Below, piece after piece: positions 45,794 to 54,323 of a stretch of DNA of 64,000 nucleotides (the stretch's first letter is position 1; every line of letters starts with the position of its first letter). The translations under genes were made by a program, and so were the position numbers. The stretch lies in contig JAUIIJ010000002.1 of assembly GCA_030431825.1 (NCBI GenBank), positions 124,001 to 188,000 on the forward strand. Reading direction: 5' to 3'. The notes beneath the pieces are model-generated. The model did not search any database. It had not been told where the DNA came from and worked only from the letters and a program-made list of their open reading frames with translations. Source of the DNA: Alphaproteobacteria bacterium. GTDB lineage: Bacteria > Pseudomonadota > Alphaproteobacteria > Rhodobacterales > Rhodobacteraceae.

Positions 45794-46256
45794 ATACCTT
45801 AACAAGGCGCTACGCAGCGAGCTGACGGCGGTCAGTCAATACTGGCTGCACTACCGTCTTCAGGAAGACTGGGGTTTTGGCCGGATTGCCGACAAGTCTC
45901 GCGCGGAAAGCATCGAAGAGATGCACCATGCGGACAAGTTGATCGAGCGTATCATTTTCCTCGAAGGCCACCCGAACCTGCAAAAGCTCGACTCCTTGCG
46001 GATCGGTGAGAACCTCAAGGAAACGCTCGAAGCGGACCTGGCGGCGGAACACGAAGCGCGGACACTTTATATCGAGGCACGTGATCATTGCGAAAGCGTT
46101 TCCGATTACGTCAGCAAGGGACTGTTCGAAGAACTGATCGCGGATGAAGAAGGCCATATCGACTTTCTCGAGACACAGCTGGATCTGCACACGTCGCTCG
46201 GCGAACAGGGGTATGCCCTGCTCAACGCCAAACCGGCGGACGAAGCAGAGGGATAA
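45768..46256 (+). CDS. bfr: Bacterioferritin
   Basis: 162 residues, heme-containing iron-storage ferritin. The ferroxidase ligands are recognisable: Glu18 in [15 protein letters not shown], the [18 protein letters not shown] segment with Glu51, the heme-ligand Met52 and His54, Glu94 in [13 protein letters not shown], and the [11 protein letters not shown] segment. AAGGAC ribosome site lies in bfd. A strong intrinsic terminator follows at 46313-46340. In many bacteria bfr is repressed when iron is low, so its position among uptake genes is unusual. Confidence 0.95.
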   Translation: MKGDKKVIEYLNKALRSELTAVSQYWLHYRLQEDWGFGRIADKSRAESIEEMHHADKLIERIIFLEGHPNLQKLDSLRIGENLKETLEADLAAEHEARTLYIEARDHCESVSDYVSKGLFEELIADEEGHIDFLETQLDLHTSLGEQGYALLNAKPADEAEG

Positions 46257-46312
46257 ATTGTCTCACTCGGGTTACGCAATCTCGCGTCGCCCCCGGCAAC
46301 AGAGTAAGATTG

Positions 46313-46343
46313 AAAAGGCATCGTTTCACGGTGCCTTTTTGTT
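46313..46343 (+). terminator. Rho-independent terminator after bfr
   Basis: AAAAGGCA (46313-46320) pairs with TGCCTTTT (46332-46339), extended inward by a short CG/CG step, and the run of five T residues ends at 46340. It should separate the bfr transcript from the di-heme oxidoreductase gene at 46380, although read-through is possible. Confidence 0.75.
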
Positions 46344-46379
46344 AGCGGGCCCGACAGACCCGATCAGGACAGGAACAGA

Positions 46380-47945
46380 ATGACCAAGACCCGGGACATC
46401 GCGCTGCCCCTCACCGCGTTTGCCGCCGCTCTGGCATCGACGATGCTCTGTGCCGAGCCATCCCCGGAACTTGGCGATCCGCATCTCGACATCGTTCCCC
46501 GAACCAGCGCCGAAGCGGCTCGCATCGCGAAGATCACGGCCATGCCCACCGATTTTGGCACCGCCGAACCGTTCGAAGCCCGACCCGCCGGCGCCGCAAC
46601 CGTGCGCGCCCGCAATGACAGCAACGCGTTTTCCCAGCCATCCGCCAATATCAGTTTTGAACGCGAATTGCAGTTCAAGGTCGGCAATGGGCTGTTCCGC
46701 AAGCTCTGGGTCTCGTCCCCCTCGTCAACTCTGGGATCCGACGGACTCGGGCCGCTCTACAATGCCCGTTCCTGCCAGCGCTGCCATCTCAAGGACGGAC
46801 GGGGACATCCCCCAAACGGCGCGGAGGACGACGCGGTGTCGATGTTCCTGCGCGTCTCGGTCCCGGCCACCCCGGATGACGCGATGTCGGCGATCGAAAC
46901 CTATATGCGCCGACTTGGCGACGATGTCGCGCGGACGCGCCCCGATCCGGTCTATGGCGGCCAGATGCAGGATTTCGGCGTCGCCGGGCATCCTGCGGAA
47001 TACCGGCTCGACATCAGCTATGAAGAAATCGAGGTGCCGCTGTCGGATGGCGAAACCGCGTTCCTGCGCGCGCCGACCTATCGCGCCGCCGACCTCGGAT
47101 ATGGTCCGCTGGCCGAGGGTGCGATGCTCAGCCCGCGGGTGGCGCCCCAGATGCTTGGCCTTGGCTTGCTCGAAGCCATTCCCGCCGCAGATATTCTCGC
47201 CGCTGCCGACCCCGATGACGTCGACGGAGACGGTATTTCTGGCAAAGCCCAGATCGTCTGGTCGACCGCGTTCGATCAGCCGATGCTGGGCCGTTTCGGC
47301 TGGAAAGCCGGGGCACCGACCGTCGAGGAACAATCCGCCGCCGCCTTTTCGGGAGATATCGGAATTTCAAGCCCGCTGTTCCCGGCCCCGGCGGGCGACT
47401 GCACGGCTGCGCAGACCGGTTGCCTTGCAGGACCGCATGGCGATGGCGACGATCGGGTAACGGAAATCGACGGCGAGGGGCTGGACCTCGTTACATTCTA
47501 CTCCCGAAACCTCGCTGTTCCGGCGCGCAGGAACGAGGGTGATCCGCAGGTTCTACGTGGAAAAGAGCAGTTTTTCGCCGCAGGATGCGCCGCCTGTCAT
47601 ACCCCGAAATTCGTGACGAACAGGCTTGTCGATCAACCCGAGCAGAGCTTTCAACTGATCTGGCCCTATACCGATCTGCTGCTGCACGACATGGGCGACG
47701 GCCTGGCCGACAACCGCCCGGAAGGGCGCGCCAACGGGCGCGAATGGCGCACCGCACCGCTCTGGGGTATCGGCATGACCAGGACGGTCAGCGGTCATAC
47801 TTTCCTGCTGCACGACGGTCGCGCGCGCAGCCTGCTCGAAGCGATCCTCTGGCATGGCGGCGAAGCCCAGGCCGCCCGCGACGCCGTTGTCGACATGCCC
47901 AAACAGGATCGCGATGCCCTGATCCGCTATCTGGAGAGCCTGTAA
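46380..47945 (+). CDS. Di-heme oxidoreductase (DHOR, c-type cytochrome family)
   Basis: 521 residues, with a hydrophobic signal-like N-terminus (ALPLTAFAAALASTML). Two c-type heme-binding motifs are CQRCH and CAACH, separated by about 280 residues, matching the DUF1111/thiol oxidoreductase-like family. It is expected in the periplasm, carrying electrons, and lies in the usual imelysin-DHOR-imelysin-DUF1513 arrangement. It is preceded by a terminator, so it may have its own promoter in the 40 bp upstream or rely on read-through. Confidence 0.88.
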   Translation: MTKTRDIALPLTAFAAALASTMLCAEPSPELGDPHLDIVPRTSAEAARIAKITAMPTDFGTAEPFEARPAGAATVRARNDSNAFSQPSANISFERELQFKVGNGLFRKLWVSSPSSTLGSDGLGPLYNARSCQRCHLKDGRGHPPNGAEDDAVSMFLRVSVPATPDDAMSAIETYMRRLGDDVARTRPDPVYGGQMQDFGVAGHPAEYRLDISYEEIEVPLSDGETAFLRAPTYRAADLGYGPLAEGAMLSPRVAPQMLGLGLLEAIPAADILAAADPDDVDGDGISGKAQIVWSTAFDQPMLGRFGWKAGAPTVEEQSAAAFSGDIGISSPLFPAPAGDCTAAQTGCLAGPHGDGDDRVTEIDGEGLDLVTFYSRNLAVPARRNEGDPQVLRGKEQFFAAGCAACHTPKFVTNRLVDQPEQSFQLIWPYTDLLLHDMGDGLADNRPEGRANGREWRTAPLWGIGMTRTVSGHTFLLHDGRARSLLEAILWHGGEAQAARDAVVDMPKQDRDALIRYLESL

Positions 47946-48934
47946 TGCGTCTTGCCCCGGTCTTCGCCCTGGCCGCCATGATCCCCGCAGCCGCCCTTGC
48001 CGGGCCTGCCGAAGTGGTGGAGGCCCATATCCTGCCCGGCACCGCCGCATTTTCCCAGGCCACCGACGCGCTGGCGAAATCCGCCGGGGCCGACTGTCGC
48101 GCCGTAGCGTTGCGCGCGCCCTGGAATGCGGCCTTTGATGCCTGGCTGGGCATCGGTCATCTCGCCTTCGGACCGATCGAGGCGGATGGCCGCGCCCTTG
48201 GCATCGCATTCTGGCCGGATACACGCGGGCTGGTCCAGAAAACCGTCGCTGCCCTGATTGCCAACCAGGACCCGGCGGCAAATGATCCCGAGGAGTTTGC
48301 CCAGGTCTCGGTGGCCGGACGTGGCCTTTTTGCGATGGAACGGCTGCTCTACGATCCCGCGCTCGCCGACTATGCGGAAGATGACTACCGGTGCGGCCTG
48401 GTCCGCGCCATTGCAACCGACCTTGCCCGCACGGGGGCGGGCATCGACACGGAATGGCGAGAGGACCACGCGCAACGCCTGCAAACCGCCGGCGCGCCCG
48501 GCAACGACACCTATCTGAGCGCGGACGAAGCGACGCAGACCCTGTATACCGCGCTCTTGACCGGGTTGGAGTTCACCGCCGATCAACGGCTGGGCCGCCC
48601 TATGGGCAGTGCCGAGCGTCCCCGCCCCAATCGTGCAGAGGCACGCCGGTCCGGGCGCTCGCTGCGCAATGTGACGCTTTCCCTGACTGCCTTGCAGGAG
48701 CTGGCGCAAACGCTGTCGGACGCGCCGACACCCCGCACGGATGCCGCCTTTGCAGAGGCGCTGGCGGCTGCCGAGCGCCCCGACCCCGTTTTTGCCGATG
48801 TCACCACGGTGCAGGGCCGACTCCGCGTCGAAGCACTGCAGCAGCGGGTTCGCGCCATCAGCGACGCCGTCCAGCAGGAAATCGGCCCCGCCCTTGGCGT
48901 CCGCGCCGGGTTCAACTCCGCCGATGGAGACTAG
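47945..48934 (+). CDS. Second imelysin family protein
   Basis: 329 residues. A Sec signal (RLAPVFALAAMIPAAALA) is followed by a helical body. It is more distant from the imelysin at 44239: FTRGLFAMERLLYD-like segment (AGRGLFAMERLLYD) replaces the GxHxxE motif. Start and stop overlap by one base with the di-heme gene (TAATG), so it is coupled to it. Pairs of imelysin domains around a di-heme protein are a recognised iron-associated arrangement. The ligand is unknown. Confidence 0.83.
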   Translation: MRLAPVFALAAMIPAAALAGPAEVVEAHILPGTAAFSQATDALAKSAGADCRAVALRAPWNAAFDAWLGIGHLAFGPIEADGRALGIAFWPDTRGLVQKTVAALIANQDPAANDPEEFAQVSVAGRGLFAMERLLYDPALADYAEDDYRCGLVRAIATDLARTGAGIDTEWREDHAQRLQTAGAPGNDTYLSADEATQTLYTALLTGLEFTADQRLGRPMGSAERPRPNRAEARRSGRSLRNVTLSLTALQELAQTLSDAPTPRTDAAFAEALAAAERPDPVFADVTTVQGRLRVEALQQRVRAISDAVQQEIGPALGVRAGFNSADGD

Positions 48935-48937
48935 GAA

Positions 48938-50014
48938 ATGCAGAACCGCCGGCGCTTCCTGACCACGGCGCTTGCCGCTGCCACCGCGCCCTGTCTCACA
49001 TGGGCCGATATCGGGGCGCCCGGCTACCTGGCCGCCGCTCGTGAACCTGATGGCACCTTTGCGCTGCATGGCCTGTCGGGGCGGTCCAAACCGCTTTTCC
49101 GCATTCCCTTGCCCGGACGCGGTCACGCCGCCGCCGCCCATCCCCGCATTGCCGAAGCCGTCGCCTTTGCCCGCCGGCCCGGCGCCTTTGCCCTGGTGAT
49201 CGATTGCGCCACGGGCCAGATCATCCGCCGCTTGACGGCGCCTGCGGGGCATCATTTCTACGGGCACGGCGCCTATATCGCCGGTGGAGACATCCTCTGC
49301 ACAACCGAAAACCATATCGACAGCGGCACCGGGCGCATCGGGCTGTGGTCGCGCAGCCGCGGCTATCTCCGCGTGGGGAGCTTTGCATCGGGCGGCATCG
49401 GGCCGCATGACATTCTGCGCCTAGACGATGATGTGCTGGCGGTGGCAAATGGCGGCATCCGCACTCACCCGGCCCATGGCCGCGACAAGCTGAACCTTGA
49501 TACCATGCGTCCGAACCTGAGCTATCTGTCCGCGGACGGAGCGCTTGTCGAACAGCTGGAACTTGCCCCGGAACTGCACCACGCCTCGATCCGCCACCTT
49601 GCCAGCGGCCCCGACGGAACCCTGGCCTTTGCCATGCAATGGCAGGGCGACCCCGCAGAACCGGCGCCACTTCTGGGCCTGCATAGACGCGGAGAGGCGG
49701 CAGTGCTTGCACAGGTCGATCTGGCAGATGCCATCGCGATGCAGGGCTATGCCGGAAGTGTCGCATTTGACGGCAGCGGCGCGTTTGTGGCGATCACCTC
49801 TCCACGGGGCGGCAGGGTGCAGGTGTTCGATCGTGCGGGACGCCTGGTATCGGTGCAGCGTCGCGCCGACGCCTGTGGCATTGCCACCAACCGCGATGGG
49901 GGGTTTCTGATGACCGACGGGCTCGGCGGTACATGGTCACTGACCGACCGGCAAATGCATGCCACCGGCAAATCCAACCTCGCCTGGGACAATCACCTCG
50001 TCGCGGTCTCCTGA
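48938..50014 (+). CDS. DUF1513 family periplasmic protein, Tat-like signal
   Basis: 358 residues with NRRRFLTTALAAATAPCLTW, a twin-arginine signal. The body has the repeated aromatic/Gly pattern of a beta-propeller-like DUF1513 protein: GHGAYIAGGDILCTTENHID, RDKLNLDTMRPNLSYLSADGALVEQ, and DACGIATNRDGGFLMTDGLGGTW. It is the last gene of the imelysin/di-heme set. Its stop lies 22 bp inside the convergent alpha/beta hydrolase gene. Function unknown, probably periplasmic iron handling. Confidence 0.85.
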   Translation: MQNRRRFLTTALAAATAPCLTWADIGAPGYLAAAREPDGTFALHGLSGRSKPLFRIPLPGRGHAAAAHPRIAEAVAFARRPGAFALVIDCATGQIIRRLTAPAGHHFYGHGAYIAGGDILCTTENHIDSGTGRIGLWSRSRGYLRVGSFASGGIGPHDILRLDDDVLAVANGGIRTHPAHGRDKLNLDTMRPNLSYLSADGALVEQLELAPELHHASIRHLASGPDGTLAFAMQWQGDPAEPAPLLGLHRRGEAAVLAQVDLADAIAMQGYAGSVAFDGSGAFVAITSPRGGRVQVFDRAGRLVSVQRRADACGIATNRDGGFLMTDGLGGTWSLTDRQMHATGKSNLAWDNHLVAVS

Positions 50015-50994
50015 GGCGCGGCGGGTGCGGCGGGATTTGCCTCCGCCATCTTGCCCGCCATCCGGTTGATGAACTCGGCACAGTCCTGCGGCGCGGTCAT
50101 CGGGATCATGTGCCCCCGCCCTTGCAGGGTTTCAAAGTCCAGCCCGTGGACCTGCATCCCGTGCCCATGCACCGTCGGCGACAGGATCGAATCCGCCGCG
50201 CCGAACAGGATGCCGCCGGGCACCCGCAATTCATCCGCATAGCGCGCCGTTTGCGCCCTGCCCGCCGCCCTCAGAGCCACCGCGTCGGCCGATGCCGCGA
50301 CAAACGCCTCGGGCCGCAACCCCAGTGCAGCCCCGGCACCGATCATGAAATCTTCGCCGGGGACCTCCGGATGGAACACGATCCCCAGAACACGGTCCTT
50401 GGTCGCCGCTGCCAGGGGGACCGCGATGGTCGTCCCGATCAGGCGTCGCAAGAACGGAGATGTCACCAGAAGCCCCCTGAAAACCTCGGGCACCTCCTCT
50501 TCGTACTGTGTCGCCGGGCACAGCAAGGCCAGCGCGCCCACCTGTCCGGGCCTGTCCATCGCCATCGCAAGCGACACCGCACCGCCCAGCGAATGCCCCA
50601 CGAGAACCGGACGCTCGACACCCAGCCGGTCGAGCATCTCGCCAATCATCCGCCCCTGTTCACTCGGATGCGCGAGATCATCAGAGTCGCGCGTGGAATA
50701 GCCGCAACCCGGCCGGTCCACCACGATCACCCGGTAGCTCTGTGTCAACAACTCCGCGAGCGCATAGGTGAAATGCTGCAATTGCCCGCTCAACCCGTGG
50801 ATCATCACCAGCGGCTGACCGTCCCGGGGACCAAGATCGACATAATGCACACTGCCCCCCGCAACCTGCATGATCTCGCCTGCCTGTGGCACCAGCCGCT
50901 CGGCCTCTGCCGCCATGCGACGCGTGCGAAATGCAAACAGTGCCAGCACGGCAATGACAGCCAGAAACAGGACGAAGAGGATGTTTGCGATCAT
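49993..50994 (-). CDS. Membrane-anchored alpha/beta hydrolase
   Basis: 333 residues. An N-terminal hydrophobic helix (ANILFVLFLAVIAVLALFAF) anchors it. The hydrolase core follows: LVMIHGLSGQLQHF (oxyanion loop), VDRPGCGYSTRDSDD, and the nucleophile elbow GHSLGGAVSLAMA. The catalytic His is near the C-terminus (QGRGHMIPMTAPQ). The substrate is unknown. The 3' end overlaps the convergent DUF1513 gene by 22 bp. Confidence 0.86.
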   Translation of the reverse strand: MIANILFVLFLAVIAVLALFAFRTRRMAAEAERLVPQAGEIMQVAGGSVHYVDLGPRDGQPLVMIHGLSGQLQHFTYALAELLTQSYRVIVVDRPGCGYSTRDSDDLAHPSEQGRMIGEMLDRLGVERPVLVGHSLGGAVSLAMAMDRPGQVGALALLCPATQYEEEVPEVFRGLLVTSPFLRRLIGTTIAVPLAAATKDRVLGIVFHPEVPGEDFMIGAGAALGLRPEAFVAASADAVALRAAGRAQTARYADELRVPGGILFGAADSILSPTVHGHGMQVHGLDFETLQGRGHMIPMTAPQDCAEFINRMAGKMAEANPAAPAAPQETATR

Positions 50995-51112
50995 GTAACA
51001 GGCTCCGGCGGATGACGTTTGCGCAAAGCTTACGCTATTTCAGCCCGGACGTGAAACATGCCCCGGCCACCCGCGCGTTGACATCACGCACCGTGATCGG
51101 TCCGCAACCGCC

Positions 51113-51973
51113 TCAGATCGCCACCTTGCGGCTTTCCTCAAGGTAGATTTCCCGCAACCGGGCGGCGACCGGGCCGGGTGTTCCGTCACCAAGTTGCGTG
51201 CCGTCTATCTCGACGACCGGCATGACAAAGGTGCTCGCGGACGTGATAAAGGCCTCGTCCGCCGCCTGCGCCTCGGCCACGGTGAAGTTGCGCTCTTCGA
51301 CCTGCATCTGGGCCTCTGCGGCAAACCGCAGAACCGCCGCGCGGGTGATCCCGTGCAGGATGTCGTTCGACCGCTCGCGGGTGATGATCTTGCCGTCCTT
51401 GACGATATAGGCGTTGTTGCTGGTTCCCTCGGTCACGTACCCGTCCTGTACCATCCACGCATCGTCGACCCCGGCCTTCCTGGCCATCATCTTGCCCATG
51501 CTCGGATAGAGCAGCTGCACGGTCTTGATGTCGCGACGCCCCCACCGCACATCCTCGATGCTGATGATCCGGATCCCCTTGCGCGCAACGGGATTGTCGG
51601 CAAGGTCGGGCTTGTTCTGGGTGAACAGCACGATGGAGGACGGGGTCTCATCCGGATCCGGAAAGACGAAATCGCGATCCGCCGGCGCGCCCCGGGTAAT
51701 CTGCAAATAGATCATGCCCTGATCGATTCCGTTGCGCGACGCCAGTTCCCGGTGAATCGCCAGGAGTTCGTCGCGGGTGACCGGGCTGGCCATGTCCAAC
51801 TCACCCAGCGACCGCTCCAGCCGCGCCGCATGGCCATCGAAATCGATCAGCTTGCCGTCCAGCACGCTGGTCACTTCATAAACACCATCCGCCATCAGGA
51901 AACCGCGATCAAAAATCGAGACTTTCGCTTCGTTTTCAGGCAGGTATTCGCCGTTTACATAGACGGTACGCAT
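51113..51973 (-). CDS. D-amino-acid transaminase
   Basis: 286 residues, the usual length for D-alanine aminotransferases of PLP fold type IV. The start is RTVYVNGEYLPENEAKVSIFDRGFLMADGVYEV. The PLP lysine is in the DIKTVQLLYPSMGKMMARKAG segment and the Glu in YVTEGTSNNAYIV. It interconverts D-amino acids such as D-Ala and D-Glu. ATG 51973 is preceded by GGGGA 5 bp away; two upstream in-frame starts (51979, 51985) are possible. It follows dgcA with no gap, suggesting shared D-amino-acid metabolism. Confidence 0.87.
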   Translation of the reverse strand: MRTVYVNGEYLPENEAKVSIFDRGFLMADGVYEVTSVLDGKLIDFDGHAARLERSLGELDMASPVTRDELLAIHRELASRNGIDQGMIYLQITRGAPADRDFVFPDPDETPSSIVLFTQNKPDLADNPVARKGIRIISIEDVRWGRRDIKTVQLLYPSMGKMMARKAGVDDAWMVQDGYVTEGTSNNAYIVKDGKIITRERSNDILHGITRAAVLRFAAEAQMQVEERNFTVAEAQAADEAFITSASTFVMPVVEIDGTQLGDGTPGPVAARLREIYLEESRKVAI

Positions 51974-51975
51974 GG

Positions 51976-52941
51976 TCATCCCCACAGTTCGGCGCGCGGC
52001 GGATGCACCCCGGCGCCATCATAGATCAAAGGTTCCTGCCTGTCTTCGGCCAACAGGAGCGGGCCGTCAAGGTCGGTGATCATCGCACCCTGCGCCACCA
52101 GCACCGCCGGAGCCATCGCCAGCGAAGAACCGACCATGCAGCCAACCATCACCCGATAGCCCGCTTCCAGCGCCTGCTGACGCAGGCGCAGCGCTTCGGT
52201 CAGCCCGCCGGTCTTGTCGAGCTTGATGTTGACCACATCGTATTTGCCCGCAAGCCCGGCCAGGCTCCGCCGGTCATGACAGCTCTCGTCCGCACAGACC
52301 GGCACCGGGCGATCCATGCCCAGCAAGGCCTCGTCCTGCCCCGCGGGCAGCGGCTGTTCGACCAGGGCCACGCCCAGCCGCACCAGATGCGGCGCCAGAT
52401 CGGCATAGATCTCCGCAGACCATCCCTCGTTCGCATCCACGATGACCCGCGCCGCCGGCGCGCCTGCACGCACCGCCTCCAGCCGTGGCATGTCGTCGGG
52501 CGTTCCCAGCTTGATCTTGAGCAACGGCCGATGGGCATTCTGCGCGGCCTGCGCCCGCATCGCGTCCGGGGTGTCGAGCGACAGTGTATAGGCCGTGATC
52601 TCGGGCCCCGGCGCATCGAGCCCGGCCAGCGACCACACACGCCGCCCCGCCCGCTTGGCTTCCAGATCCCAGAGCGCACAATCCACCGCGTTCCGCGCCG
52701 CACCCGCCGGCAGCATCTCGTACAGGGCCTCACGGTCGATCTGCTCCGGCAGGTCCTCGATCTGCCGCTGCACGCTGTCCAGCGTCTCGTCATAGCGCGC
52801 ATAAGGCACACATTCGCCGCGCCCCGTCACCGCACCGTCGCTGACCAAACAGGTCAGCACCCGCGCCTCCGAACGTGACCCCCGGCTGATGGTAAACACC
52901 TGTGCCAACCGGAAAACATCGCGCGTCACTTCAATCTGCAC
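51976..52941 (-). CDS. dgcA: N-acetyl-D-glutamate racemase / dipeptide epimerase-like enolase-superfamily enzyme
   Basis: 321 residues, enolase superfamily (muconate-lactonizing subgroup). Key residues visible are the KIKLG lysines, Asp in IVDANEGWS, Glu in LVEQPLP, Asp in CADESCHD and Lys in KLDKTGGL. It is homologous to L-Ala-D/L-Glu epimerases, but its neighbour dgcN identifies the D-glutamate catabolic form, which converts N-acetyl-D-glutamate to N-acetyl-L-glutamate. The GTG start at 52941 has a GGAG site supplied by the repeat-like element before it. Confidence 0.85.
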   Translation of the reverse strand: MQIEVTRDVFRLAQVFTISRGSRSEARVLTCLVSDGAVTGRGECVPYARYDETLDSVQRQIEDLPEQIDREALYEMLPAGAARNAVDCALWDLEAKRAGRRVWSLAGLDAPGPEITAYTLSLDTPDAMRAQAAQNAHRPLLKIKLGTPDDMPRLEAVRAGAPAARVIVDANEGWSAEIYADLAPHLVRLGVALVEQPLPAGQDEALLGMDRPVPVCADESCHDRRSLAGLAGKYDVVNIKLDKTGGLTEALRLRQQALEAGYRVMVGCMVGSSLAMAPAVLVAQGAMITDLDGPLLLAEDRQEPLIYDGAGVHPPRAELWG

Positions 52942-52948
52942 GTGCCCG

Positions 52949-52996
52949 CTCCTTCATCTTTGCAACAATACTCCCGCCGGAGGCTCCGCCGGCAGC
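52949..52996 (-). repeat. REP-like intergenic element with CCGCCGGAGGC core
   Basis: Read on the minus strand it contains GCCGGCGGAGCCTCCGGCGG followed by a GAGTATT...AAGATGAAGGAG tail. I recall similar palindromic elements scattered between genes in Rhodobacteraceae; that is from memory and was not searched. It sits in the 67-bp gap between dgcN and dgcA, and its end provides the ribosome site of dgcA. Confidence 0.5.
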
Positions 52997-53008
52997 CACG
53001 CAATCCGT

Positions 53009-54010
53009 CTAGAGCGACGCGAGCGCATCGGCCAGCCGGTCGGCACTCTGACGGAACGGGTCGACCGCGGGAAGACCCATCCGCGCCTCGACCCCGGCAA
53101 GATAACTCAGCGCCTCGTCATCTTCCATCTTCTGCGTGTTGACGGAAATTCCGACAACCTGACATGCCGGGTTTGCCACATGTGCCAGCGGCAAAACCGT
53201 ATCGCGCAGCGCCTCGAGCGACGGCAATTCATAGCCCGGCAACCCCCGCATATGCGCGCGGCTCGGCTCGTGGCTCAGGATCAGGGCATCGGGCTGCCCG
53301 CCATGGATCAGGGCCATTGTCACGCCGGAATAGGAAACATGAAACAGACTGCCCTGTCCTTCGATGATGTCCCAATGATCGTCGTCGTTGTCCGGCGTCA
53401 GATACTCGATCGACCCGGCCATGAAATCCGCGACAACCGCATCCAGCGGCACGCCATGGCCGGTGATCAGGATGCCGGTCTGCCCGGTGGCGCGAAAGGT
53501 GCTCTTCATTCCCTTGCGCCGCATCGATTCATCAAGCGCCAGCGCCGTATACATCTTGCCCACCGAACAATCGGTGCCCACCGCCAGTACGCGTTTGCCC
53601 GCGCGCTTGACGCCATTCGCAATCGGATAGCCGACCGACGGCACCCGCACATCATGCAAGGTGCCGCCAAAGGTCTGCGAGGCCGCCACGAGATCGCCTT
53701 CGTCCCGCAACAGGTTGTGCAATCCGGATGCCAGATCATACCCCATCTCGAGCGCCGCGATCAGCACCTCTTTCCACGCCGGGCTGATCACGCCGCCCCG
53801 GTTCGCCACGCCGATGACAAGGGTTTTTGCCCCTGCGGCACGTGCCTCCTGCAGGGTCATGTCGGTCAGCCCGACATCCGCCTGGCATCCGGCAAGCCTG
53901 ATCTGGCCGACGGCGTTTTCCGGCCGCCAATCCTTGATCCCCTGTGCCACTTTCGCGGCAAGTTGATCCGGGGCGTCTCCGAGGAAAAGCAGGTACGGCG
54001 TCTCGATCAT
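53009..54010 (-). CDS. dgcN: D-glutamate N-acetyltransferase (DUF1611)
   Basis: 333 residues of the DUF1611 family. A P-loop-like stretch LAVGTDCSVGKMYTALALDESMRRKG and the RATGQTGILITGHGVPLDAVVADFMAGS segment are clear. DgcN acetylates D-glutamate as the first step of the N-acetyl-D-glutamate pathway, with DgcA then racemising it. It is the first gene of the dgcN-dgcA-transaminase set. The 313-bp region upstream separates it from divergent mcl1. Confidence 0.85.
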   Translation of the reverse strand: MIETPYLLFLGDAPDQLAAKVAQGIKDWRPENAVGQIRLAGCQADVGLTDMTLQEARAAGAKTLVIGVANRGGVISPAWKEVLIAALEMGYDLASGLHNLLRDEGDLVAASQTFGGTLHDVRVPSVGYPIANGVKRAGKRVLAVGTDCSVGKMYTALALDESMRRKGMKSTFRATGQTGILITGHGVPLDAVVADFMAGSIEYLTPDNDDDHWDIIEGQGSLFHVSYSGVTMALIHGGQPDALILSHEPSRAHMRGLPGYELPSLEALRDTVLPLAHVANPACQVVGISVNTQKMEDDEALSYLAGVEARMGLPAVDPFRQSADRLADALASL

Positions 54011-54323
54011 GGCGGGTGTCCTTCAGGATGATTCATGTTTTTCGACAGATTTCACCAAAGCGCCTGGGATTGCCTGCGGTTTCCACGCGAAATTCCGGTC
54101 ATTTCGGGAGATTCTGCGAAGCAGGACGGATTCCCTGCAATTTTCCACACCTTCCGGGCGAACCATGATCCATTCCTTCACCAGGGAGAGCCCGGCACCG
54201 GAGCGGCGCCATGACGGATCGTCAGAATTTCTGCACCCGCACAATAACGCTTGCGCGGCGCAGCGCAATTTAATACCTCCAGAGGCGGAAAAATCGCAAC
54301 CTTATTACTCAAGAGGCCCGATC
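54011..54323. other. Divergent intergenic region between dgcN and mcl1
   Basis: 313 bp without a gene. An inverted repeat TTGCGC (54251-54256) with GCGCAA (54263-54268) lies about 55 bp before the mcl1 start and could be an operator. The rest is AT-richer than the coding DNA, as expected for divergent promoters. Confidence 0.5.
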
